Assembly: GCA_030424595.1 (NCBI GenBank)
Contig: JAUHWG010000014.1
Location: forward strand, 124,001-188,000
Direction of reading: 5' to 3'
Source of the DNA: Polyangia bacterium
GTDB lineage: Bacteria > Myxococcota_A > Polyangia > Nannocystales > Nannocystaceae
Length of the DNA stretch: 64,000 nucleotides
Both the position numbers and the translations under genes were made by a program. Positions 39,651 to 47,631 of the stretch are shown piece by piece. The notes below the pieces were generated by a model. It had not been told where the DNA came from. It searched no databases and saw only the letters and a program-made list of their open reading frames with translations. The first letter of the stretch is position 1, and each line of letters starts with the position of its first letter.

Positions 39651-39693
39651 TGTTGACGGTGGCAACATCTGCGGTATGTTGTCGGTGTCAACA
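39651..39693. promoter_or_regulatory. Two TGTTG-N7-CAACA operators between TetR and DUF4188 genes
   Basis: TGTTG-N7-CAACA occurs twice, at 39651-39667 and 39677-39693, centres 26 bp apart. A third, weaker inverted repeat (TCGCC...GGCGA) follows near 39699. They sit in the only AT-richer patch between the two divergent genes. Likely TetR binding sites. Confidence 0.7.
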
Positions 39694-39735
39694 ATGATGT
39701 CGCCGTCAACATTGGCGACGAAAGCGAGCCGACCG

Positions 39736-40239
39736 ATGCACGTCCATCCCCAGCGCCTCACCGTCCCCCCCGACCAGAATTTCGTCGTCTTCCTGATCGG
39801 AGCGCGGGTCAACAAGTGGTGGCTCGTCCCCTCGCTCTGGGCGATCGCCGCGGCGATGCGGCGGATGATGAAGGAGCTCGAGGAGGACCCCAGCTCAGGC
39901 CTCCTCGCCCACGAGTCCTTCGGCGGGCGGACGACCTTGATGGTCCAGTACTGGCGCTCGGTCGAGGAGCTGCAGGCCTACTCGCGGGCGAAGGAGTCGC
40001 AGCACGTGCCGGCCTGGCGGGCGTGGATCCAGCGCTGGGGCCTGGGCGGCGCCGTCGGGATCTGGCACGAGACCTACGTCGTCGAGCCCGGCCGCTACGA
40101 GAGCGTCTATCACCACATGCCGGCCTTCGGCCTCGGCAAGGTCGGACCGCTGGTGCCCGCGGAGGGCGAGCTGCGGACGGCCGCGGGGCGGCTGGCGGCC
40201 GGGGCCTCTGCGGGGGCGAGGGCAGCCGCCGCGGCGTAG
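39736..40239 (+). CDS. DUF4188 family protein (monooxygenase-like)
   Basis: 167 residues from ATG 39736 (an upstream ATG at 39676 would add about 20 residues overlapping an operator). The sequence NFVVFLIGARVNKWWLVPSLW, then HESFGGRTTLMVQYWRSVEELQAYSR and WHETYVVEPGRYESVYHHMP, matches DUF4188, ferredoxin-like dimeric alpha-beta barrels related to phenylacetaldoxime dehydratase and heme mono-oxygenases. Divergent to a TetR gene, with shared operators. Role probably in detoxification; ligand unknown. The end converges on ftsI, 12 bases apart. Confidence 0.85.
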   Translation: MHVHPQRLTVPPDQNFVVFLIGARVNKWWLVPSLWAIAAAMRRMMKELEEDPSSGLLAHESFGGRTTLMVQYWRSVEELQAYSRAKESQHVPAWRAWIQRWGLGGAVGIWHETYVVEPGRYESVYHHMPAFGLGKVGPLVPAEGELRTAAGRLAAGASAGARAAAAA

Positions 40240-40251
40240 TCCGGGTCGGCG

Positions 40252-42300
40252 CTACTTCGCCGGCTCAAAGACCACGCGGACGATGGGCGCGCCGTCGCGG
40301 TCGCTGCCGACCTGCTCTTGGCTGACGGCGACGCCGCTGCCGACCGCCTCGAGGGTGATGTGGTTGCGATCGGCGAGGTCGGTCGAGGCTGCGAGCCCGA
40401 GGCCGGCGAAGTTCGGCAGATCGCCGACGGTGACGACCATCCGCTGGGCCCGGGGGCGCTGGCCCGGGAGGGCAGGGGCGTCGTCGCTGGGATCGTCGAC
40501 GGCGATCTTGGCGGTGGGGTCGTTGGGGTCGCGCTCGTGGACGACGAGGGTCTTCGGCGGGGCGACGCCGTCCTCCCGCGGGACCCCGAGGTGGAGCATC
40601 ACCTGCTCGCCGAGCTTGCTAAAGCTCGGGGCCGCGACCTCGTTGCCGAAGTGCCCGCCCTCCGGGTTGTCGACCGAGACCAGGATCACGACCCGCGGGT
40701 CGGTGGCCGGCAGGGCGCCGATAAAGGACGCGAAGTACTCGTCGTCCGAGTAGCCCTTCTTGGCGTCGGCCTTCTGCGCGGTCGAGGTCTTGCCGGCGAC
40801 CCGATAGCCCGGGACCGCGGCGTTGTTGCCGGTGCCGTGGCGCGAGTGGACGACGCTCTCGAGCATCTTCATCACCGTCTTCGCGGTGCCCGGGCGGACC
40901 ACCCGCTCGGGCACGGGGGTGTGCTCGTAGACGATCTCTCCGCGGTAGTCGACGGCCCGCTTGACGATCGCCGGCTGGATGTACTCGCCGCGGTTGGCGA
41001 GGGCCCCGAAGGCGGCGGCGACCTGGAGCGGGGAGGCGCTCATGCCCTGGCCGAAGGAGATGTTCGCCGCCTGGATGTCGGACCACTTCTCGTGCGGCGA
41101 GAGCAGACCACGGGTCGCGCCTGGCAGCTTGATCGCCGGTCGCTCGCCGAAGTGAAAGCGGCGGACCCAATGGTCGAGCTTCGCCTTGCCGAGGCGGTCG
41201 GCGATCTTGGTCGTGCAGATGTTCGACGACTCGGCGAGGATGTTGGTGATGTCGAGCCACTCGGCCGCGTGGGTGTCGCGGATGACGTGCTTCGGCGTGT
41301 AGCGCCAGCGCCCCTTCTCGCAGTAGAGGGTCTCGTTGGCCCGGATCACGCCCTCGTCGAGGGCGGCGGCGACGGTGATCGCCTTCATCGTCGAGCCCGG
41401 CTCATAGGCCGCCTGGAGCGCGAGCGATGAGGTCTGGGCCAGCTTCTCGACCTTGTGGTTGGGGTCGAAGGTCGGCCGCGAGCCGAGGGCCAAGACCTCG
41501 CCGTTGCGCGGATCGAGGACGACGATGCTGGCGCCCACCGGGTGCCAACGATCGACGATCTCGTTGAGCTCGTCCTCGAGCATCGCCTGGATCGCCGAGT
41601 CGACCGTCAGGGTCACGGTGTCGCCGCGGGCGACGTCGGGGCCGGGGCCGCCGTCGACGAGGAGCTTCTTGCCGCGGGCGAAGTAGGCCGGGCTCTGGGC
41701 GTCGCGGCCGCGCAGGCGCTCGTCCATGCTCAGCTCGATCCCGAGGTTGCCCTCGCCCTGGCCGTTGACCCGGCCGATGATGTGCGAGCCGAGGAGACCG
41801 CGGGGGTAGACGCGGCGGGTCGCAGGCTCGAGGTAGAGGCCGGCGATCTTCCAGCTCTCGACGATCGCCGCCTGCTCGTCGTCGAGGAGCATCCGCAGCA
41901 GGCGGTAGGCCTTGTCGCGATCGAACTCGCCGCGGAGGTAGGCCGCGTCCTCGTCGGGGAAGAGCTGGAGGAGGAGGCCGAGCACCTCGTCGCTCTGGCC
42001 GTGGGCGCGGATCTGGCGGGGGTTGATGACGACCTGGTGGACCCTGTCGCTGGTCGCCAGGGTCATGCCGTTGCGATCGACGACGTCGCCGCGGCTCGCC
42101 GTCAGCTTGAAGGAGCGCAGCTGCTGACGGTTGCCGCGCTCGGCGTAGCCCTCGTGGTCGACGACCGCGACCTGGTGGGCCTTGGCGCCGACGCCGATGA
42201 GCCCTGCGAGGATGATCCCGCCGACGAGGCCGATCCTACGGTTGACCGCGCGGCGATCGCTGGCCATCGGCTGCGGGAGGAGGCGGCGGCGTTGGGTCAT
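40252..42300 (-). CDS. ftsI: Peptidoglycan transpeptidase FtsI (PBP3) with C-terminal PASTA-like domain
   Basis: 682 residues from ATG 42298-42300, overlapping the ftsL stop by four bases. One N-terminal TM segment (VGGIILAGLIGVGA), the dimerisation domain (RGDVVDRNGMTLA) and the transpeptidase domain with SxxK (EPGSTMKA, near 302), SxN (SSN, near 357) and KTS (GKTSTAQ, near 503; a KTG variant). The last 60 residues form one PASTA-like domain. It cross-links septal peptidoglycan as part of the divisome with FtsL and FtsW. It is the last gene of a short same-strand unit rsmH-ftsL-ftsI; murE does not follow. Confidence 0.92.
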   Translation of the reverse strand: MTQRRRLLPQPMASDRRAVNRRIGLVGGIILAGLIGVGAKAHQVAVVDHEGYAERGNRQQLRSFKLTASRGDVVDRNGMTLATSDRVHQVVINPRQIRAHGQSDEVLGLLLQLFPDEDAAYLRGEFDRDKAYRLLRMLLDDEQAAIVESWKIAGLYLEPATRRVYPRGLLGSHIIGRVNGQGEGNLGIELSMDERLRGRDAQSPAYFARGKKLLVDGGPGPDVARGDTVTLTVDSAIQAMLEDELNEIVDRWHPVGASIVVLDPRNGEVLALGSRPTFDPNHKVEKLAQTSSLALQAAYEPGSTMKAITVAAALDEGVIRANETLYCEKGRWRYTPKHVIRDTHAAEWLDITNILAESSNICTTKIADRLGKAKLDHWVRRFHFGERPAIKLPGATRGLLSPHEKWSDIQAANISFGQGMSASPLQVAAAFGALANRGEYIQPAIVKRAVDYRGEIVYEHTPVPERVVRPGTAKTVMKMLESVVHSRHGTGNNAAVPGYRVAGKTSTAQKADAKKGYSDDEYFASFIGALPATDPRVVILVSVDNPEGGHFGNEVAAPSFSKLGEQVMLHLGVPREDGVAPPKTLVVHERDPNDPTAKIAVDDPSDDAPALPGQRPRAQRMVVTVGDLPNFAGLGLAASTDLADRNHITLEAVGSGVAVSQEQVGSDRDGAPIVRVVFEPAK

Positions 42301-42734
42301 CGCGGGGTCTCCGATCCGTCCGCCCTCGGGGCGCTCGGCTTGGCGGCGATCAGCTCGATCTGCTGGATCCGCTCGGGCTGGGCCGGCTCCATCGCCAGGT
42401 GCTGGGTGGCGATCTGCTGGACGTGGTCCGGGTGGCGCAGGTAGGCGCGCTCGGCCTCGAGGCGGCGACGCTCGTCGAGGAGGCGGGTGTGCTCGTCGGT
42501 CATGTCGGTGATCGCGGCGCCGAGCTCGAGGACGCGGGCGCGGGTGCGGACCCGGAGGACGCTGATCGCGGTGAGCATCGCCAGGGCGGCGAAGGCGAGG
42601 AGGGCGATCCCCTGCGGGCGATGGCTGCGGACCGGCTTCGGCGGCGCCTCTTCGCCGATAGCGGTGTCGACGGGGGCTCGAAGGCGGGCCCTCCGCTCGG
42701 CGGCGGCGTTGCTGCGTGGGCGACGGACGGACAT
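42297..42734 (-). CDS. ftsL: Cell division protein FtsL
   Basis: 145 residues, longer than E. coli FtsL (121) because of a 40-residue basic N-terminus. One TM segment (IALLAFAALAMLTAISVL) is followed by a coiled coil (AITDMTDEHTRLLDERRRLEAERAYLR) that should pair with FtsB, and the PDHVQQIATQHLAM motif typical of FtsL. Placed exactly between rsmH (TAG directly followed by ATG) and ftsI (four-base overlap), the standard order. Confidence 0.9.
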   Translation of the reverse strand: MSVRRPRSNAAAERRARLRAPVDTAIGEEAPPKPVRSHRPQGIALLAFAALAMLTAISVLRVRTRARVLELGAAITDMTDEHTRLLDERRRLEAERAYLRHPDHVQQIATQHLAMEPAQPERIQQIELIAAKPSAPRADGSETPR

Positions 42735-43679
42735 CTAGGCGGCGCGCTCCAGGACGCGGACGCGGGCGCTGCGGCTGCGCGGGTTGGTGCTGAGCTCGGC
42801 CTCGCTGGCGGTCTTGCCCTGGCGGAAGCTCGGCGGGATTGTGTAGGGCGCCTTCGGCATGTCGGCGGCGGCGATCGGCAGGCCCTGGGGGAGATCGGCG
42901 GCCTTCGAGAGGCGGACAAAGCGGCGCTTGGTCGCCCGGTCCTCGAGGGAGTGGAAGGTGATCACGGCGAGCCGACCGCCGGGGAGCAGCAGCCCAGGGG
43001 CGTCGGCGAGGAAGCGATCGAGCTCCTCGAGCTCGCGGTTGACGTGGATCCGCAGGGCCTGGAAGGTCCGCGTCGCCGGGTGGATCCGCTTGCCGATCTG
43101 CCGGCGCTGGCGCGCGCTCATCGCGTTCTCGACGGTGCTGGCGAGGGCGGCGGTGGTCGTCGGCCGGACCTCGACGATCGCGGAGGCGATCCGCTGGGCG
43201 TCCGGCTCGTCGCCGAAGTCGCGGAGGAGGCGGGCCAGGGTGCGGGCGTCGATCGCCTCCAGGACCTCCGCGGCGGTCGGGCCGACGGTCGGATCCATCC
43301 GCATGTCGAGGGGGGCGTCGCCGAGGAAGGAGAAGCCGCGCTCGCGACGATCGAGCTGGTGCGAAGAGACGCCCAGGTCGGCGAGGATCCCCGCGACCTC
43401 GGTGATCCCGAGATCCGCGAGGATGGCCCGGAGCCCGGAGAAGGGGGCGTGAACTGCGCAGAAGCGATCGCCGAAGCTGGCGAGGCGTTCGCTGGCGAAC
43501 TGGATCGCCGCAGGATCACGGTCGACGCCGATGACATGGGCGGCCCCGAGCCGGCTGAGGATCGCCTCCGAGTGTCCTCCTCCGCCGAGGGTGCAGTCGA
43601 CGATGGTCGCCGCCTCCGCGATCGGAGCTAGCGCCTCGCAGACCTCCTCGACCAGCACCGGCACGTGGTAGGCGGACAT
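42735..43679 (-). CDS. rsmH: 16S rRNA (cytosine1402-N4)-methyltransferase RsmH
   Basis: 314 residues from ATG 43677-43679. SAM-binding loop DCTLGGGGHSEAIL, the GVDRDP acid, ILADLGVSSHQLD and the C-terminal FHSLEDRATKRRF are all typical. Methylates N4 of C1402 in 16S rRNA. First gene of the ftsL/ftsI unit. No mraZ lies upstream: the preceding gene is the divergent Fic-like gene at 43844. Confidence 0.95.
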   Translation of the reverse strand: MSAYHVPVLVEEVCEALAPIAEAATIVDCTLGGGGHSEAILSRLGAAHVIGVDRDPAAIQFASERLASFGDRFCAVHAPFSGLRAILADLGITEVAGILADLGVSSHQLDRRERGFSFLGDAPLDMRMDPTVGPTAAEVLEAIDARTLARLLRDFGDEPDAQRIASAIVEVRPTTTAALASTVENAMSARQRRQIGKRIHPATRTFQALRIHVNRELEELDRFLADAPGLLLPGGRLAVITFHSLEDRATKRRFVRLSKAADLPQGLPIAAADMPKAPYTIPPSFRQGKTASEAELSTNPRSRSARVRVLERAA

Positions 43680-43843
43680 TCCACCGTGGTCAGTGCCAGG
43701 AGGCGGTGATCCGGTCAACTTTTCAGGGGATGCGGGGGGGCGAGATTTCCTCTGCGTTCATCAGGGGTTAGCGCATTCGAGGTTGACCGCAGAGGTGGCA
43801 GACAGTAGTTTCGCGCCCCCCACAGGGGCCATTGGAGGCCAGT

Positions 43844-44608
43844 ATGCAGTCCCGGACCAGGAACTACCGACAAATTCACGAGGCCTCCGAACTCCTTTGG
43901 GAGAAGCTCGGGATGCTGTCTCAGTCGCAGCGCGAGAGCTTCGACGAGAAGCTGATGATGTCGTGGATTTATCACGACTTCGCGCTCGAAGGGACGGTGC
44001 TCACCGTCGCCGAGATCAAGGCCGCGATCGACCCCGAGATCATCTCGTCGTCGAGCTTGATCGCCTCCTACGACGACATCATCGCCGTAGGCGAGGGGAT
44101 CCATCACCTCCTCTACAGCCGCGGCGACAAGGTCGTCCTCAGCCTCGAGTGGCTCAAGCGGATCTATCAGCTCCTCTTGCCGGCGGGAAAGAAGGACCAG
44201 GTCCAGTACCGGAAGGACAACCCGATCCATCGGATGTACTTCCACGACCTCGCCTCGGCCGACAAGATCAGCTACCGGATGCGCAAGCTCACTGACTGGT
44301 TTCGCACCGACGAGTGCCGGAAGGCGCACCCGATCGAGCTGGCGACAGAGGTCCACCGCGAGCTCATCCGCATCTTCCCCTGGCCCGACATCAGCGGCCG
44401 GGTTGCACGTCTCGTGATGAATGCCATCTTGGTCAACGAAGACTACTGGCCGGCGATCGTTCACGCCGTCGACCGCCACAGCTACTACGACGTTCTCCGC
44501 CTCGATCAAGACCAGCTCCTCAACCTTGTCGTCGACGGGATGGAGGAGGGCATTCGCTCCGCGAACCGCCTGTATCAGCAGATCGTCGACGCTTCCCGCG
44601 GCTTCTAG
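43844..44608 (+). CDS. Fic-domain protein with degenerate active site
   Basis: 254 residues from ATG 43844 (GGAGG seven bases upstream). The N-terminal region has HDFALEGTVLTVAEIKAAI, resembling the segment before the inhibitory helix in class II Fic proteins. The core helix reads IRIFPWPDISGRVARLVMNAIL, aligning with the HPFxDGNGRxxRLLMN motif: the catalytic His is Phe and the Gly-Asn of DGN are Ile-Ser, but Asp, Gly, Arg and the second Arg are kept. AMP-transfer is therefore unlikely; it may bind nucleotide or a partner. Family assignment is a fold-level judgement. Confidence 0.75.
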   Translation: MQSRTRNYRQIHEASELLWEKLGMLSQSQRESFDEKLMMSWIYHDFALEGTVLTVAEIKAAIDPEIISSSSLIASYDDIIAVGEGIHHLLYSRGDKVVLSLEWLKRIYQLLLPAGKKDQVQYRKDNPIHRMYFHDLASADKISYRMRKLTDWFRTDECRKAHPIELATEVHRELIRIFPWPDISGRVARLVMNAILVNEDYWPAIVHAVDRHSYYDVLRLDQDQLLNLVVDGMEEGIRSANRLYQQIVDASRGF

Positions 44609-44630
44609 CCGCTCGAAAAAGTGAGTCGCC

Positions 44631-45266
44631 ATGCCCTTGCCGCACAGCCTCGGAGCCGCCGCCCGACCCCGCCCGGTGCGCACCGTTGAGATCTTCGCCC
44701 GGGCCAAGCTACCGAGCCGCTTCGGCGACTTCGAGATCGTCTCCTTCACCGACGAGCGCGGCGCGACCCTCGACGATGTCGCGATCGTCCGCGGTGACGT
44801 CGCGGGTCGCGAGTCCGTGCCGACGCGCGTGCACTCCGAGTGCCTGACCGGGGACGTCTTCGGGTCGATGCGCTGTGACTGTCGCGAGCAGCTCGAGCTC
44901 GCGCTCGAGCGCTTCGCCACCGAGGAGGCGGCGGTGATCATCTACATGCGCCAGGAGGGCCGAGGGATCGGCATCGCCCACAAGGTGCGGGCCTACGCGC
45001 TTCAGGAGCAGGGGCTCGACACCGTCGAGGCCAACATCCACCTCGGCTTCGACAGCGATCTCCGCGACTACGGCGCGGCGGCGGCGATGCTCCGGGCGCT
45101 CGGGGTCGTCTCGGTCGGCCTCCACACCAACAACCTCGAGAAGATCGCCGGCCTCCAGAAGTACGGCGTGCCGGTCACCGAGCGGATCTCGATCCAGAGC
45201 GTCCCAGGCGAGCACAATGAGCGCTACCTCGCGACCAAGCGCGAGAAGTGTGGTCATCTGCTCTAG
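44631..45266 (+). CDS. ribA: GTP cyclohydrolase II (riboflavin biosynthesis)
   Basis: 211 residues from ATG 44631. Zinc ligands in HSECLTGDVFGSMRCDC, the GTP-binding RQEGRGIG, ALQEQGLDTVEAN and the C-terminal LHTNNLEKIAGL (usually TNNPRK). GTP is converted to 2,5-diamino-6-ribosylamino-pyrimidinone phosphate and formate; first step of flavin synthesis. Stand-alone, without the RibB domain. It lies 22 bases after the Fic-like gene. Its stop TAG 45264-45266 is in the CTAG end of a half element. Confidence 0.93.
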   Translation: MPLPHSLGAAARPRPVRTVEIFARAKLPSRFGDFEIVSFTDERGATLDDVAIVRGDVAGRESVPTRVHSECLTGDVFGSMRCDCREQLELALERFATEEAAVIIYMRQEGRGIGIAHKVRAYALQEQGLDTVEANIHLGFDSDLRDYGAAAAMLRALGVVSVGLHTNNLEKIAGLQKYGVPVTERISIQSVPGEHNERYLATKREKCGHLL

Positions 45267-45301
45267 GAGGCCGTGGCAAGAGTCCCGCGCGCTCTCGACC
45301 A
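45263..45301. repeat. Half copy (left arm) of the dispersed palindromic element
   Basis: CTAGGAGGCCGTGGCAAGAG and TCCCGCGCGCTCTCG follow the pattern of the left arm; the rest is absent. It supplies the ribA stop codon. Confidence 0.7.
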
Positions 45302-45359
45302 CCGGCCGACCACCGCGAGCCGGTAGCGCGGTGTTGTGTCGATGGCTGGGCGGGAGCAC

Positions 45360-46223
45360 ATGGCTGATTCGCAGTCACGGGCCGCTGTGATGCCGCCCCC
45401 CACGGACGGCGTCGAGCCGGGGGAGGACCGTCACGTCCTGCCGTCGCAGCAGTGGTCCTACGAGGGCCTCCCTGCGCTCTCGGAGGCGGTGCTCTACCGT
45501 CGGCGCGAGGGGATCTTCCTCCTCCTCGCCGGGTTCTTCCTCGGCTCCCTGGTGATGCTCAACATCCTCGGGATCAGCCGCTTCCTCGATCTCGCCTTCT
45601 TCATCGAGGGCTCCAAGGACTGGACCTATCGGATCGGCATCGCCGTCGGTGTGTTGCCCTATCCGCTGACCTTCCTCTGCACCGACTTCATCAGCGAGCT
45701 CTACGGTCGCCGGCGGGCGAGCGCGGTGGTCTGGGTCGGTCTCCTGCTCAACCTCTGGGTCGTCGCGATCCTCTGGGTCGGCGGCGCGTGGCCAGGGTTT
45801 GAGCCCGGCGGGGTCCAGGAGGGCGTGTTCTTCGACATCCGTCGCCTCGCCTTCGGCGCTGTGACAGCGTCGATGGTCGCCTATCTCGCGGCTCAGCTCG
45901 TCGATGTCCACGTCTTCCACTTCTGGAAGCGCTTGACCGCCGGTCGCCACCTCTGGCTCCGCAACAACGGCTCGACGCTGGTCTCGCAGCTCGTCGACAC
46001 CACCGCGGTCATCCTGATCACTCACTACTATGCGGGGGTCCTGCCGATCGACCCGACGAGCGCTGTCTTCCCCCAGCTCGCGGCGTTCATCGCCACGGGC
46101 TATGTCTTCAAGGCGGTGATCGCCGCCCTCGACACGCTGCCCTTCTACCTCGGCTCGGCCTGGCTCAGCCGCTACCTCCGGCTGCCGCCGGCGACCGTCG
46201 ACGCGTCGCCGAAGCGCGGCTGA
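45360..46223 (+). CDS. Queuosine precursor transporter, YhhQ/VUT family
   Basis: 287 residues from ATG 45360. Six TM segments; the family block reads LPYPLTFLCTDFISELYGRRRA and NNGSTLVSQLVDTTAVI, as in YhhQ (VUT_1) proteins that import preQ0 or preQ1 for tRNA queuosine. A 50-residue N-terminal tail is unusual. A PTPS-like gene follows 32 bases downstream, which fits deazapurine or pterin metabolism, although that protein lacks a QueD cysteine. Confidence 0.82.
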   Translation: MADSQSRAAVMPPPTDGVEPGEDRHVLPSQQWSYEGLPALSEAVLYRRREGIFLLLAGFFLGSLVMLNILGISRFLDLAFFIEGSKDWTYRIGIAVGVLPYPLTFLCTDFISELYGRRRASAVVWVGLLLNLWVVAILWVGGAWPGFEPGGVQEGVFFDIRRLAFGAVTASMVAYLAAQLVDVHVFHFWKRLTAGRHLWLRNNGSTLVSQLVDTTAVILITHYYAGVLPIDPTSAVFPQLAAFIATGYVFKAVIAALDTLPFYLGSAWLSRYLRLPPATVDASPKRG

Positions 46224-46255
46224 TCGCGTATAGTTTGCCGCCGAGGCAACCAGGC

Positions 46256-46750
46256 ATGACCGGTCAGCGCACAACGATCGAGCTCTTCAAGGAGGAGATG
46301 AAGTTCTCCGCGGGGCACTTCACGATCCTCTCGCCGACTGAGCGCGAGCGACTCCACGGCCACAACTTCACGGTCTTTGTCGCGATCACGGGGATCGTCG
46401 ACGAGGGCGGCCTGATGGGGGAGTACGGGGCCTACAAGCGCTTCCTCTTCGAGGCGTGCCGGAGCCTGAACGAGTACTTTCTCCTCCCGGGTCTCTCCCC
46501 CTACCTGACGATCCGCGAGGAGGGCGAGCACCTCTACGCGCTCTTCAACGGCGAGGAGATTCCCTTCCTCAAGCGCGACGTCCAGGTCCTGCCGGTGCGC
46601 AACGTGACGATCGAGGAGCTCGCGCGGATGTTCACCGAGCGCTTCGTCGGCGACGAGCGGCTGGTCGGCGAAGCGGTCGAGGCGCTGGTGGTGAAGGTCG
46701 CTTCGGGTCCGGGGCAGTTCGGGTCGTATCACTGGAGCAGAGAACGATGA
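46256..46750 (+). CDS. PTPS/QueD-family protein lacking the catalytic cysteine
   Basis: 164 residues from ATG 46256. Zinc ligands are intact: FSAGHF and LHGHNF; the later Glu-rich region is present. QueD and eukaryotic PTPS have a catalytic Cys four residues before HGH; here the segment reads TERERLHGH, with Arg at that position and Glu at three and five before. So it resembles the Glu-containing PTPS variants more than QueD. Substrate is a pterin or deazapterin precursor (family knowledge). Its stop overlaps the SDR start (ATGA). Confidence 0.8.
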   Translation: MTGQRTTIELFKEEMKFSAGHFTILSPTERERLHGHNFTVFVAITGIVDEGGLMGEYGAYKRFLFEACRSLNEYFLLPGLSPYLTIREEGEHLYALFNGEEIPFLKRDVQVLPVRNVTIEELARMFTERFVGDERLVGEAVEALVVKVASGPGQFGSYHWSRER

Positions 46751-47481
46751 GCGCAGCGAGTTCAGGAGCGGGCGCGACCGAGCGGGTCGCGGTGATCACA
46801 GGATCGAGCGTCGGCATCGGCGCGGCGATCGCGGCTCGTTTCGTCGCCGAGGGGGCCCGCGTTTTCGGCCTGGCTCGGCGGCCATGTCCGATCGATGGCG
46901 TCGAGAGCGTCGAGGTGGACCTCGGCGATCTCGCAGCGATCGACGCGGTGATAGGGCGCCTGCTCGGGGCGATCGAGCGACCGGTGGAGCTCCACCTGAT
47001 CCACAACGCCGCGGTGATGCCCCAGGACTCCACCGTCGAGCTCCGCGGCGCAGAGGTCGAACGGGCGCTCCGGATCAACCTGGTCGCGCCGATGCTCCTG
47101 ACCGCCGGCTTGCGGCCGCGGATGGGCGCCGGGTCGTCCGTCGTCTACATCGGCTCCACCCTGTCGGAGAAGGCAGTGCCGGGGCGGGCGACCTACGTGG
47201 TCAGCAAGCACGGGATCGTCGGCCTGATGCGCGCGACCGCTCAGGACCTCTTCGGCCAGCAGATCCACACCGCCTGTGTTTGCCCGGGCTTCACCGACAC
47301 GGAGATGCTCCGGCCGGTGCTCGATGCCAATCCCGAGCTGCGTGAGGCGGTCCTCAGGATGGTCTCGTTCGGGCGTCTGATCGATCCCGAGGAGATCGCC
47401 GACGTCGTCACTTTCGTCGCCAGGACCCCCGCGCTGAACGGTGCGGTGCTCCACGCCAACCTGGGCCAGCGAGAGTCCTAG
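46747..47481 (+). CDS. Short-chain dehydrogenase/reductase, sepiapterin-reductase-like
   Basis: 244 residues from ATG 46747, overlapping the PTPS stop by four bases. Cofactor loop VITGSSVGIGAAIA, HNAAVM for the NAG motif, Ser in VYIGSTLS, and Tyr-x3-Lys in TYVVSK. SDRs paired with PTPS often act as sepiapterin or pterin reductases; here that is inference from coupling. Its stop TAG 47479-47481 is the CTAG end of a palindromic element. Confidence 0.85.
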   Translation: MSAASSGAGATERVAVITGSSVGIGAAIAARFVAEGARVFGLARRPCPIDGVESVEVDLGDLAAIDAVIGRLLGAIERPVELHLIHNAAVMPQDSTVELRGAEVERALRINLVAPMLLTAGLRPRMGAGSSVVYIGSTLSEKAVPGRATYVVSKHGIVGLMRATAQDLFGQQIHTACVCPGFTDTEMLRPVLDANPELREAVLRMVSFGRLIDPEEIADVVTFVARTPALNGAVLHANLGQRES

Positions 47482-47631
47482 AGAGGCCTTGGCAAGAGCC
47501 CCGCAGGCTCTCGCGGGCGCGCCCTTCTTCTCGGCTGGCTCCGCCGAAGCTGCGTCTGCGGGCGCCTCGTCGCTTCCCAGAGGACCGACGCTCGCGCCGC
47601 GAGAGCGCGCGGCGGCTCTCGCCAAGGCCGC
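47478..47631. repeat. Full, diverged copy of the dispersed palindromic element
   Basis: Left arm CTAGAGAGGCCTTGGCAAGA and right arm GGCTCTCGCCAAGGCC pair well, though the bases differ from the 25505 copy: pairing is kept by changes in both arms. The left CTAG is the SDR stop codon. No coding content. Confidence 0.75.

Noticed and set aside
43680..43843. mraZ upstream of rsmH
   Set aside because: Only about 160 bases are available before the divergent gene and no MraZ frame exists.
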